Notes under the pieces: generated by a model
What the model was told of the DNA's origin: nothing
Database searches by the model: none
The model's input: only the letters and a program-made list of their open reading frames with translations
Assembly: GCF_013409645.1 (NCBI RefSeq)
Contig: NZ_JACCBG010000001.1
Location: 558,001 to 622,000, forward strand
DNA: 64,000 nucleotides
Origin: Nocardioides panaciterrulae
Lineage (GTDB): Bacteria; Actinomycetota; Actinomycetes; Propionibacteriales; Nocardioidaceae
Direction of reading: 5' to 3'
Position numbers and translations under genes: made by a program
In this document: positions 27,559 through 35,118 of the stretch, in pieces
Layout: each line of letters begins with the position of its first letter
Position numbering within the stretch: position 1 is the stretch's first letter

Positions 27559-28029
27559 ATGTCCACCCTCAGTCCCACCCGCCCGCAGCCGGTCGGCCAG
27601 GCCGCCGGCCGGGTCGACCCCCGCGGCCAGCAGTTCGCCGCCGCGGTCACCTCGGTCGTGCTCGCGGTCGTGCTGCTCTCGGCGCCGAGCCCGGTGGCGG
27701 TCACGCTGCTCGGCGTACAGGCGCTGCTGTTCGCGATCGGTGCCGGCCTCGGCGTCCGGCATACGCCGCACGCGCTGGTGTTCCGGAGCCTGATCCGCCC
27801 GCGCCTCGGGGCGCCGAAGGAGCTCGAGGACGCGGCGCCGCCGCGGTTCGCCCAGACCGTCGGGCTGGCGTTCAGCGTCGTCGGCCTCGCCGGCTTCCTG
27901 ACCGGCCTGACCGCGGTCGGCCTCGTCGCCACCGGGCTGGCCCTGGTCGCCGCCCTGCTCAACGCGGTCTTCGGCTTCTGCCTGGGCTGCGAGCTCTACC
28001 TGCTCACCAAGCGCGTCGCGCGCGCCTGA
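27559..28029 (+). CDS. DUF4395 membrane protein
   Basis: A 156-residue integral membrane protein with four hydrophobic segments (FAAAVTSVVLAVVLLSAP, AVTLLGVQALLFAIGAGLG, TVGLAFSVVGLAGFLTGL, LVATGLALVAALLNAVFGF). The family signature DPRGQQFAAAVT and the end FGFCLGCELYLLTKR with a CxxC pair in or near the last membrane segment are visible. DUF4395 proteins travel with thioredoxins and thiosulfate sulfurtransferases, and the Cys pair suggests electron or sulfur transfer across the membrane; no direct function is proven. The ATG at 27559 has CAGGAG 6-11 bases upstream. It is the first full gene after the leader ORF. Confidence 0.9.
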   Translation: MSTLSPTRPQPVGQAAGRVDPRGQQFAAAVTSVVLAVVLLSAPSPVAVTLLGVQALLFAIGAGLGVRHTPHALVFRSLIRPRLGAPKELEDAAPPRFAQTVGLAFSVVGLAGFLTGLTAVGLVATGLALVAALLNAVFGFCLGCELYLLTKRVARA

Positions 28030-28076
28030 CCCACAAACGACCCGCACCCCTAGGTGCACATGGAAGGAATGAAGAC

Positions 28077-28925
28077 ATGAGCCGCGAGAACACGCTCGTC
28101 ATCGCCCAGTGGGTGGAGGACCACCTGAACGACCCGAAGGTCGTGCTGGTCGAGGTGGACGAGGACACCACCGCCTACGACAAGGGCCACATCAAGGGCG
28201 CCATCAAGCTCGACTGGACCACCGACCTGCAGGACCAGGTCCGCCGCGACTTCGTCAACAAGGCCCAGTTCGAGGCGCTGCTCTCCGACCGCGGCGTCGC
28301 CAACGACGACACCGTGGTGCTCTACGGCGGCAACAACAACTGGTTCGCCGCCTACGCCTACTGGTACTTCAAGCTCTACGGCCACCAGGACGTCAAGCTG
28401 CTCGATGGCGGCCGCAAGAAGTGGGAGCTGGACTCCCGCGAGCTGGTCGACGAGCTGCCGACCCGCGAGAAGACCTCCTACGTCGCGCAGGAGCAGGACT
28501 CCTCGATCCGCGCCTTCCGCGACGAGGTCGTGGAGGCGATCGGCACGCAGAACCTGGTCGACGTGCGCAGCCCCGACGAGTACGCCGGGCGGCTGATGGC
28601 CCCGGCCCACCTCCCGCAGGAGCAGGCCCAGCGTGCCGGCCACATCCCGACCGCGGCCAACGTCCCGTGGAGCAAGGCGGCCAACGACGACGGCACCTTC
28701 AAGTCGGACGACGACCTGAAGAAGATCTACAGCGAGGCCGGTGTCGACTGGAGCAAGGACACCATCGCCTACTGCCGCATCGGCGAGCGCTCCTCGCACA
28801 CCTGGTTCGTGCTCAAGGAGCTGCTCGGCCAGGAGAACGTGAAGAACTACGACGGCTCGTGGACCGAGTACGGCTCGCTCGTCGGCGTGCCGGTCGTCCT
28901 GGGCGACGAGAAGGGTGAGGCCTGA
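28077..28925 (+). CDS. cysA2: Thiosulfate sulfurtransferase (rhodanese), CysA/SseA type
   Basis: A 282-residue two-domain rhodanese that transfers sulfane sulfur from thiosulfate to an acceptor. The inactive N-terminal domain (VVLVEVDEDTTAYDKGHIKG, VVLYGGNNNWFAAYAYWYFK) is followed by the active one, with the catalytic cysteine in AYCRIGERSSHTW and NLVDVRSPDEYAGR. The sequence is very close to mycobacterial CysA2/CysA3. The ATG has GGAAGGA upstream (28060-28066). It sits between DUF4395 and DUF1416 genes, the standard order, and probably is co-expressed under the leader ORF. Confidence 0.95.
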   Translation: MSRENTLVIAQWVEDHLNDPKVVLVEVDEDTTAYDKGHIKGAIKLDWTTDLQDQVRRDFVNKAQFEALLSDRGVANDDTVVLYGGNNNWFAAYAYWYFKLYGHQDVKLLDGGRKKWELDSRELVDELPTREKTSYVAQEQDSSIRAFRDEVVEAIGTQNLVDVRSPDEYAGRLMAPAHLPQEQAQRAGHIPTAANVPWSKAANDDGTFKSDDDLKKIYSEAGVDWSKDTIAYCRIGERSSHTWFVLKELLGQENVKNYDGSWTEYGSLVGVPVVLGDEKGEA

Positions 28926-28926
28926 G

Positions 28927-29223
28927 ATGTGCGGAGCAACTGCCGGCGGGCTGTCGCTGGACGGCGTCAACGTCGCCAAGGAGGCGGTCGTGCAGGGTCA
29001 GGTGACCCGCGACGGCGCGCCGGTCGGCAACGCCTACGTGCGGCTGCTCGACCGCACCGGTGAGTTCACCGCCGAGGTTCCGACCTCGGCCACCGGCCAC
29101 TTCCGGTTCTTCGCCGGGCCGGGGGAGTGGACGCTGCGCACCCTGGCTCCCAAGGCCGACCCGGTGGACCGCAAGGTGCACGCCGCGGTCGGCAACGTCG
29201 CCGAGGTCGCCGTCGCCATCTGA
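28927..29223 (+). CDS. sseC: DUF1416 protein (SseC-like)
   Basis: A 98-residue protein, almost entirely one small beta-sandwich (AVVQGQVTRDGAPVGNAYVR, TGHFRFFAGPGEWTLRTL). It begins MCGATAGG with a Cys at position 2, typical of DUF1416 proteins paired with CysA rhodaneses (Rv0814c SseC2 in mycobacteria). The ATG follows the rhodanese stop by one base, so translation is coupled. A partner or acceptor in sulfur transfer is likely but the reaction is not known. Confidence 0.92.
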   Translation: MCGATAGGLSLDGVNVAKEAVVQGQVTRDGAPVGNAYVRLLDRTGEFTAEVPTSATGHFRFFAGPGEWTLRTLAPKADPVDRKVHAAVGNVAEVAVAI

Positions 29224-29230
29224 CTCGTTG

Positions 29231-29406
29231 CTCGAGTAGCGAGCGCGCTTCGGTGGTCGAGTAGCGACGTCTGGTTCGTTGGTCGAGTAGCGAGCGCCAG
29301 CGAGCGTATCGAGACCCCGTAACCACCCTCGGTGGTCGAGTGGCGGCGCGGTTCGTTGGTCGAGTAGCGAGCGCCAGCGAGCGTATCGAGACCCCTAACG
29401 AGACCC
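29231..29406. repeat. Dispersed repeat cluster A (two full and several partial units)
   Basis: Full 38-bp units, beginning GGTCGAGTAGCGAGCGCC and ending TATCGAGACCCC, lie at 29281-29318 and 29358-29395. Left-end fragments lie near 29231, 29252 and 29331, and a right-end fragment near 29399. The unit is an imperfect palindrome at its ends (GGTC/GACC). It follows the DUF1416 stop. Confidence 0.9.
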
Positions 29407-29416
29407 CGCAACAAGA

Positions 29417-29452
29417 CACAGGGCGGCAACCCGATCGGGTTGCCGCCCTGTG
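29417..29452. terminator. Perfect 36-bp palindrome, bidirectional terminator
   Basis: CACAGGGCGGCAACCCGA (29417-29434) is followed directly by its exact complement to 29452. It lies between the plus-strand sulfur operon and the minus-strand dehydrogenase gene that ends at 29470 and can serve both. Confidence 0.8.
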
Positions 29453-29469
29453 ACATGTCCGCAGGCTGT

Positions 29470-30528
29470 CTAGCCGGACACCAGCCGCTCGACGATCGCG
29501 CTCGTCGTGGCGCGCGTGCCCGCGGTCGGCGAGCCCGCCTCGTCGAGGACCACCGCACCGTCGCTGAAGGCGGACTCCACGGCGCGCTGCACGCGCGCCG
29601 CGGCCTCCTCCATGCCCAGGTGCGCGAGCATCATGGCGGCGCTGAGGATCTGCGAGACCGGGTTCGCGCGGTCCTGTCCTGCGATGGCGGGGGCGCTGCC
29701 GTGGATCGGCTCGAAGTACGCGTGCTCCGCGCCGATGTTGGCCGACCCGCACATGCCCAGGCCGCCTGCGGTCGCCGCACCGAGGTCGCTCAGCACGTCG
29801 CCGAGGAAGTTCTCCATGACGAGCACGTCGAAGCGCCGTGGCCGGGCTACCAGCTCGTGCGCGGCAGCGTCGGCGTACAGGCAATCGGTCTCGACATCCG
29901 GGTAGTCCGCGGCGATCTCCTCGAAGACGGCCCGGAACAGCGCATAGCTGCGCAGCACGTTGCTCTTGTCGACACAGGTCAGGCGGGCCGGCACAGCTCG
30001 AGCCCGGGCCCGCTGGCGCGCGAGCTCGAACGCGAAGACCACCACGCGGCGGGTCCCGTCCCGGGTGATCATGAGCTGGTCCGAGGCGGCGGCGGGGGTG
30101 GCCACGCCGGCGCCACGCGAGAGGTAGAGCCCCTCGGTGTTCTCGCGGACGATCACGTAGTCGATGTCCTCCGGCGCGTGCCGCGTGGGCCCCTGCACCC
30201 CGGGCAGCAGGCGCACCGGACGGACGTTGGCGAACGTGTCGAGCCCGCGTCGGAGTACGCCGCCGAGCAGGCCGCCCTCGGTCCCGTCGGCCCGCCGCAC
30301 GTGCGGCAGGCCGACGGGACCCTTGAGGATGGCGTCGGCCCCGCGCAACCGGTCCAGCTCGTCGGCGCTCAGCGGCTCGCCCGTGCGGAGGAAGTGCTCC
30401 GCGCCACCCGGTTGGTGGACCACCTCGAGGGCGAAGCCCTCGAGTGAGGAGACCGCCGTCAGCACCTCCAGGGCACTGTCGACGAGCTCCGGCCCGATCC
30501 CGTCCCCGGAGATGACGGCGAGCCTCAT
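29470..30528 (-). CDS. Isocitrate/isopropylmalate dehydrogenase family protein
   Basis: A 352-residue NAD(P)-dependent beta-decarboxylating dehydrogenase. Family motifs are VISGDGIGPELV, VIVRENTEGLYLSRG, CVDKSNVLR, VMENFLGDVLSDLGAAT and EPIHGSAPAIAGQDRANP. The family oxidises and decarboxylates 2-hydroxy-3-carboxy acids (isocitrate, isopropylmalate, tartrate, homoisocitrate). Its ATG overlaps the stop of the TcuA-like gene as ATGA, so the two are translationally coupled. An isocitrate-like or related intermediate from tricarballylate or aconitate would fit; the exact substrate cannot be read from the sequence. Confidence 0.9.
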   Translation of the reverse strand: MRLAVISGDGIGPELVDSALEVLTAVSSLEGFALEVVHQPGGAEHFLRTGEPLSADELDRLRGADAILKGPVGLPHVRRADGTEGGLLGGVLRRGLDTFANVRPVRLLPGVQGPTRHAPEDIDYVIVRENTEGLYLSRGAGVATPAAASDQLMITRDGTRRVVVFAFELARQRARARAVPARLTCVDKSNVLRSYALFRAVFEEIAADYPDVETDCLYADAAAHELVARPRRFDVLVMENFLGDVLSDLGAATAGGLGMCGSANIGAEHAYFEPIHGSAPAIAGQDRANPVSQILSAAMMLAHLGMEEAAARVQRAVESAFSDGAVVLDEAGSPTAGTRATTSAIVERLVSG

Positions 30529-31997
30529 GCCGAGGCCGTGGCCGCCGCGGCCCCCGCGATCTTCCCGAACACCGAGCCGTTGGTCAGCCCGCTGCCGCCG
30601 GGGTAGTTGAAGTAGAAGATGCCACCGACCAGCTCGCCGGCGGCGTAGAGGCCGGGGATCGGGTTCATGTCGGTGTCGAGCACGTGCGCCGAGGTGTCGA
30701 TGCGCAGGCCGCCGAAGGTGAAGGTGACCCCGCAGGTGACGGCGTAGGCCTCGAACGGACCCTCGTCGAGCCGGTTCGCCCAGTTGGTCTTGTCGATGCG
30801 CAACCCTTGCGTGCGCCGCCCGTCCTTGACGTTCGGGTTGAACCCCGCGGACGTGTCGACCGCGGCGTTGTACTCCTCCATCTCGCGCAGGAAGCCCTCG
30901 GGGTCGACGCCGTCGAGCTTGCCCGCGAGCTCGCGGAGGCTGGACGCCGTCACCTTGGTCACCTGCTTGATGCGGTACTCGTCGCGGAGCAGGTGGCTTA
31001 CCTTCTGGTCGAAGACCTGCCAGGCGAAGTGCCCGGACTGCGCCAGGATCTCCCGGCCGTACTTCGCGTAGGTGTAGTTGCGGAAGTCCGCTCCCTCGTC
31101 CAGGAAGCGCTGGCCGCGGGCGTTGACCATGACCCCCCACGGGTAGCTGTGCTTCTGGAAGTGGTCGCCGACCGCGAGGTCGCCGAACTCCGGTGCGTTG
31201 AGCTCCCACCCGACGGCGTGCGCCCCGGACCAGTTGCCCACCGGGCTGGCGCCGATGGCGAGGGCCATCTGGATCCCGTCGCCGGTGTTGTTCCTGGTCC
31301 CGCGCACCTTGGCCAGGTCCCAGGACGGGCCCAGGTAGCGCGTCCGCATCTCGGTGTTGGCCTGGAAGCCGCCGCAGGCGAGGACCACGGCGTCCGCCGG
31401 CATCTCCCGGGTGACTCCGTCCTGGCGCACGACCACGCCCTTGACCCCGCTGTCGTCGTGCAGCAGCGACAGCGCCCGGGCGCCGTACTCGATCCGGATG
31501 CCCTCGGCGAGCGCGGCGCGGGTCAGGAAGTCCACCAGGCCGGGGCCGCCGCCGGAGACCTCCACGGTCAGGCCGCCCCAGAACTTGAAGCGGCCGTCGA
31601 CCTTGAACGCCTGGCGGCCGTAGATCGGGACGAACCGGACGCCCTTGTCCTTCATCCACAGCAGCGTCTCGAGGCTGTTGTCGACCAGTGTTCCGGCGAG
31701 CTCGGGGTCGGTGCGGTACTCGGTGACCCGCGCCAGGTCGTCGAGGAAGTCGGTGGTGGTGTAGGCGCCGAAGTCGGTGTTGGCCACCTCGTCCTCGGTC
31801 AGCTCCGGCATCAGCCGCCGCAGGTCGTCCACGCCGTCGTAGGCGACGCGCATGGCTCCGGCGGTGAAGGCGGTGTTGCCGCCTGCGGTCTTTTCGTCGG
31901 CACGCTCCAGCACGACGACGTCCGCGCCCTGCTCCCGAGCGGAGAGTGCGGCGCACAGCGCCGCGTTCCCGCCGCCGACCACGATGACCTGGCCCAT
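30525..31997 (-). CDS. tcuA: FAD-dependent tricarballylate dehydrogenase TcuA-like
   Basis: A 490-residue flavoprotein of the fumarate reductase/succinate dehydrogenase flavoprotein superfamily. The FAD dinucleotide motif is VIVVGGGNAALCAALSAREQG; later come TAGGNTAFTAGAMR, GGFQANTEMR, PWGVMVNARGQRFLDEG and GLYAAGELVGGIFYFNYPGG, the TcuA-like pattern. TcuA oxidises tricarballylate to cis-aconitate. ATG 31997 has GAGGAG 8 nt upstream and is preferred over an upstream in-frame ATG at 32024, which would overlap the operator. The TcuB iron-sulfur partner of enteric bacteria is absent. It is divergent from the GntR gene and heads a two-gene operon. Confidence 0.85.
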   Translation of the reverse strand: MGQVIVVGGGNAALCAALSAREQGADVVVLERADEKTAGGNTAFTAGAMRVAYDGVDDLRRLMPELTEDEVANTDFGAYTTTDFLDDLARVTEYRTDPELAGTLVDNSLETLLWMKDKGVRFVPIYGRQAFKVDGRFKFWGGLTVEVSGGGPGLVDFLTRAALAEGIRIEYGARALSLLHDDSGVKGVVVRQDGVTREMPADAVVLACGGFQANTEMRTRYLGPSWDLAKVRGTRNNTGDGIQMALAIGASPVGNWSGAHAVGWELNAPEFGDLAVGDHFQKHSYPWGVMVNARGQRFLDEGADFRNYTYAKYGREILAQSGHFAWQVFDQKVSHLLRDEYRIKQVTKVTASSLRELAGKLDGVDPEGFLREMEEYNAAVDTSAGFNPNVKDGRRTQGLRIDKTNWANRLDEGPFEAYAVTCGVTFTFGGLRIDTSAHVLDTDMNPIPGLYAAGELVGGIFYFNYPGGSGLTNGSVFGKIAGAAAATASA

Positions 31998-32018
31998 TCG
32001 ATACTCCTCGCATTCAGA

Positions 32019-32028
32019 TTGCATACAA
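32019..32028. promoter_or_regulatory. Candidate GntR operator 1
   Basis: TTGCATACAA lies between tcuA-like and gntR starts. The same 10-mer, inverted as TTGTATGCAA, lies at 33888-33897 before the prpF operon. The TTG-N4-CAA palindrome fits FadR-type GntR proteins. Confidence 0.65.
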
Positions 32029-32050
32029 AACTTCGCCGAGTGTAACCACG

Positions 32051-32079
32051 TTGGACGCGACTGTGAACCCGGCTAGGGT
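32051..32079 (+). promoter_or_regulatory. gntR promoter
   Basis: TTGGAC (32051-32056), 17-bp spacer, TAGGGT (32074-32079); the GTG start follows 6 nt later, so the message is probably leaderless. Confidence 0.7.
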
Positions 32080-32085
32080 GGCGTC

Positions 32086-32793
32086 GTGAGAGGGACTCCC
32101 GAGATGGCGCCGCCGTACGACGCCCTGGCGAAGTACCTCCCCGACGACCTCCACCGGGGCCGCACGACCGAGGCCGTCACCGACGCCCTGCGCGAGGCGA
32201 TCCTCGACGGCGTGATGCCCCCGAACACCTGGCTGCGCGAGGACGAGCTGGCCAAGGCCTTCCGTGTCAGTCGTACGCCGGTCCGGGAGGCGCTGCGGCG
32301 CCTCGCCGACGAGGACCTTGCGGTCAAGACCACCAACCACGGCACCGTGGTGGCCCCGCTGTCGCTCGAGGACATCCTGGCGCTCTACGTCGTCCGCGAG
32401 GACCTCGAGGGCGTCGCGGCGCGGCTCGCCGCCGTCCGTTGCCCGCCGGGGCTCGTCGCCCAGCTCGACGAGGTCGGGGAGCGGATGAAGCGGGCCGCGG
32501 AGGACGGCGACGTGGCCGCGCTCTCGCGGCTCAATCTCGAGTGGCACCGAGCGCTGAGAGAGGGTGCCTCCAACACCTACCTGGACCGGTTCCTGGCCCA
32601 GGTCGAGCACGCGGTGCGCCGGATGCCGTTCTCCACGCTGTCGCATCCGGGGCGCGCCGACGAGGCGGTGTGTGAGCACGAGGCCGTGACGCGGGCGATC
32701 GAGGCGCGCGACGGTGAAGCGGCCGAGCGGCTCGCCCGTGCCCACATGCGCAGAGCCCGGGAGATCCGCGTCGCGGTGCTGTTGGGCGGCTGA
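32086..32793 (+). CDS. GntR family regulator (FadR subfamily, FCD domain)
   Basis: A 235-residue repressor. The winged helix spans about residues 25-90 (RTTEAVTDALREAILDG, LAKAFRVSRTPVREALRRLA) and the helical FCD ligand domain about 100-225 (YVVREDLEGVAARLAA, HRALREGASNTYLDRF, CEHEAVTRAIEARD). FCD domains bind carboxylic acids, often with a metal. Its position and the TTGTATGCAA-type palindromes at 32019 and 33888 suggest that it controls the dehydrogenase pair and the prpF-transporter operon in response to a tricarboxylate. The GTG start is fixed by a -10 box 6 nt upstream. Confidence 0.93.
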   Translation: MRGTPEMAPPYDALAKYLPDDLHRGRTTEAVTDALREAILDGVMPPNTWLREDELAKAFRVSRTPVREALRRLADEDLAVKTTNHGTVVAPLSLEDILALYVVREDLEGVAARLAAVRCPPGLVAQLDEVGERMKRAAEDGDVAALSRLNLEWHRALREGASNTYLDRFLAQVEHAVRRMPFSTLSHPGRADEAVCEHEAVTRAIEARDGEAAERLARAHMRRAREIRVAVLLGG

Positions 32794-32801
32794 GCGGCGT
32801 C

Positions 32802-33731
32802 ATGAGGCAGCTCGACGTCGGACGGCTCAGACTGCTGGCTGCGATCGCCCGGCACGGCTCGATGACCGGCGCGGCGGCGGCCCTGGCCTACACCCCGTCC
32901 GCGATCTCCCAGCAGGTTCGCCGGCTGGAGGCGGAGATCGGCCATCCGGTGCTCGAACGGCATGCCCGGGGGGTCATCCTGACCGATGCCGGGAAGGCGA
33001 TCGTGGCTCATATCGGCTCGATCGATCGGCAGCTGGAGGCGCTCAACGTCGAGCTGGACGACATCGCGGGACTCCGGGCGGGATCGCTGCGCCTCGGGAC
33101 CTTCCCGACCGTGGCGTCCTCCCTGCTGCCGCTGGCGGTCAACCGCCTCCATGAGCGGCATCCCGGGGTGCGGCTCAGCGTGGTCAGCGCCCGGCTCGAG
33201 CTGCTCCTGGAGAACCTCGAGCGCCGGCGCGTGGAGATGGCGTTGCTGTGGGACTACGAGTGGTCCCGGATCAGCCAGCCCGGTCTCGACCTGAGGCACC
33301 TGACCGAGGATCCCACCGCGGTGGTGGTCTCGAGCAGTCATCCGCTGGCCGCCCGCGGGTCCGTGCGGATGGCCGAGCTGGCCGACGAGAGCTGGGTCAT
33401 CCGCGGTGGCGGGCACCCGGTGGCCGAGGTGCTGTCCCGCACCGCCCACGCGGCGGGCTTCGAGCCCGCGGTGTCGTTCGAGGCGAACGACTACCAGGAG
33501 GCGCAGGCCATGGTGGCCGTCGGCATGGGGATCGCCCTGGCGCCACGACTGGCCCTGGCGAACCTGCGCGACGACGTGACTGTGCTCTCCCTCGGCGTCG
33601 ACGCCCCTCGTCGACGCATCCTCCTCGCCAGCCTCGCCGGACGCGTGTCGACGCCGGCGGAGGCCGCGATGGCGGAGATTCTCGCGGCGGTCGCCCGAGC
33701 CTCGGCCGTGCGGCCGTCCGACCGGCCGTAG
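32802..33731 (+). CDS. LysR family transcriptional regulator
   Basis: A 309-residue regulator. The N-terminal LysR helix-turn-helix is clear (VGRLRLLAAIARHGSMTGAA, AALAYTPSAISQQVRRLEAE), followed by the linker helix and the periplasmic-binding-protein-like effector domain (GSLRLGTFPTVASSLLPLAV, AMVAVGMGIALAPRLAL). ATG 32802 lies 8 nt after the gntR stop, so both regulators are probably co-transcribed. Dual control of a single catabolic locus by a GntR repressor and a LysR activator is plausible; the effector is likely a tricarboxylate or its breakdown product. Confidence 0.93.
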   Translation: MRQLDVGRLRLLAAIARHGSMTGAAAALAYTPSAISQQVRRLEAEIGHPVLERHARGVILTDAGKAIVAHIGSIDRQLEALNVELDDIAGLRAGSLRLGTFPTVASSLLPLAVNRLHERHPGVRLSVVSARLELLLENLERRRVEMALLWDYEWSRISQPGLDLRHLTEDPTAVVVSSSHPLAARGSVRMAELADESWVIRGGGHPVAEVLSRTAHAAGFEPAVSFEANDYQEAQAMVAVGMGIALAPRLALANLRDDVTVLSLGVDAPRRRILLASLAGRVSTPAEAAMAEILAAVARASAVRPSDRP

Positions 33732-33887
33732 TCCCGCCCGTACCCCCGCCGGCACCCCGGCCGCAACCCCGCCGGCGTGCGCCGAGCGCGAGCTGAGCGT
33801 TTAGCGCTGCTTCACGGTGCCTGTAAAACCTCGCCATTGTGTGCACGGGGGGACTTGCGACAGGGTGGCACGCATCACGCGTTCAAC

Positions 33888-33897
33888 TTGTATGCAA
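33888..33897. promoter_or_regulatory. Candidate GntR operator 2 (prpF operon)
   Basis: TTGTATGCAA is the exact inverse of the site at 32019-32028 and ends 12 nt before the prpF GTG start, where a bound repressor would block transcription or initiation. Confidence 0.65.
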
Positions 33898-33909
33898 AGG
33901 GGTTTCTCG

Positions 33910-35118
33910 GTGAGGGTGCCAGCAGTGTTCATGCGGGGCGGCACGAGCAGGGGGCTGTTCTTCCACGAGCAGGACCTGCCCGAGGACCCGGCCCTCCGCG
34001 ACCGGTTCATCCTGGCCTCCTACGGCAGCCCGGACCCCGACCGGCGGCAGGTCGACGGGGTCGGCGGCGCCACCTCGAGCACGAGCAAGGTCGCGGTGAT
34101 CTCGGACGGCCGCCACCTCGGGGTCGACGTCCTCTACCACTTCGGGCAGGTCTCGATCGACACGGCCCTGATCGACCGGCGCGGAAACTGTGGGAACATC
34201 TCGTCGGCGGTCGGCCCCTTCGCGGTGGACGAGGGTCTGGTGACGGCCACCGACCCGGTGACGGTCGTCCGGTTCCTCAACGTCAACACGAACAAGACGA
34301 TCGTGGCGCACGTCCCTACGCGGAACGGTCGCTTCCACCCGGTCGGCGACTTCGAGCTGCCCGGGGTCCCGGGGGCGGGGGCAGCCATTCGGCTCGACTA
34401 CCTGGATCCGGGAGGCTCGGTGACCGGGCACCTGCTCCCCACCGGCAACCCGCGCGACGTCCTGCACGTGCCCGGGGTCGGCTCCCTCGAGGTCAGCATC
34501 GTCGATGCGGCCAATCCGCTCGTGTTCGTGCGCTGGGAGGACCTGGGGCTGAGCGGGGTGGAGTCGCCCGATGCGATCGACTCGCGCCCCGACCTGCTCG
34601 AGCGGATCGAGCGGGTCCGCTCGCAGGCGGCCGTGCTGGCCGGCATCACGGCGTCCGCGGAGCAGGCCACCGCGACGAGCCCGTCGGTGCCCAAGCTCAC
34701 CTTCGTGGGAGCGCCCCGCGACTATGCGAGGTCGGACGGATCGCTGCAGTCGGCGGGCGACACCACGCTGCGGGCGGCCATGATGTCGATGGGCAGGCTG
34801 CACCGCTCCTACGCCCTGACCGGCGGCATCTGCACCGCGGTCGCCGCGGCGCTCCCCGGCACGCTCCCGCACGAGGCATCCCAGTCGCAGAGCGGCGAGA
34901 CACGGATCGGCCACCCGGCCGGCGTGCTGCCCCTCTCGGCGGAAGTGGTCCAGCAGGACGGCGGCTGGCACGTGCCGTTCGTGTCTGCCTTCCGGACTGC
35001 CCGCCGGCTGTTCGAGGGCGCCGTCCTCGTCCCCGATGAGCTCCTCGACGATCCCGCCGAGGTCGCCCACCCCGCAACATCAACCACTACTGGTACGGAG
35101 GTGCCATCTTCATGCTGA
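33910..35118 (+). CDS. prpF: PrpF family isomerase (methylaconitate/oxalomesaconate isomerase-like)
   Basis: A 402-residue member of the PrpF family, which shifts double bonds in unsaturated tricarboxylates such as 2-methylaconitate and 4-oxalomesaconate. Family marks are VFMRGGTSRGLFFHEQDLP, DGVGGATSSTSKVAVIS, RRGNCGNISSAVGPFAV (conserved Cys) and FLNVNTNKTIVAHVP. GTG 33910 with AAGGGG about 8 nt upstream is preferred; ATG 33892 lies inside the operator. It is the first gene of an operon whose next gene overlaps its stop. In this context it may isomerise aconitate or a related acid made by the TcuA-like enzyme. Confidence 0.88.
   Translation: MRVPAVFMRGGTSRGLFFHEQDLPEDPALRDRFILASYGSPDPDRRQVDGVGGATSSTSKVAVISDGRHLGVDVLYHFGQVSIDTALIDRRGNCGNISSAVGPFAVDEGLVTATDPVTVVRFLNVNTNKTIVAHVPTRNGRFHPVGDFELPGVPGAGAAIRLDYLDPGGSVTGHLLPTGNPRDVLHVPGVGSLEVSIVDAANPLVFVRWEDLGLSGVESPDAIDSRPDLLERIERVRSQAAVLAGITASAEQATATSPSVPKLTFVGAPRDYARSDGSLQSAGDTTLRAAMMSMGRLHRSYALTGGICTAVAAALPGTLPHEASQSQSGETRIGHPAGVLPLSAEVVQQDGGWHVPFVSAFRTARRLFEGAVLVPDELLDDPAEVAHPATSTTTGTEVPSSC

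Noticed and set aside
29231..29406. CRISPR array
   Set aside because: Units are unevenly spaced, partly truncated and occur in five separate places without cas genes.
29470..32013. 847-codon frame that seems to fuse the dehydrogenase with upstream sequence
   Set aside because: The upstream half is an alternative frame of the tcuA-like gene; ATGA overlap at 30525-30528 gives two separate genes.
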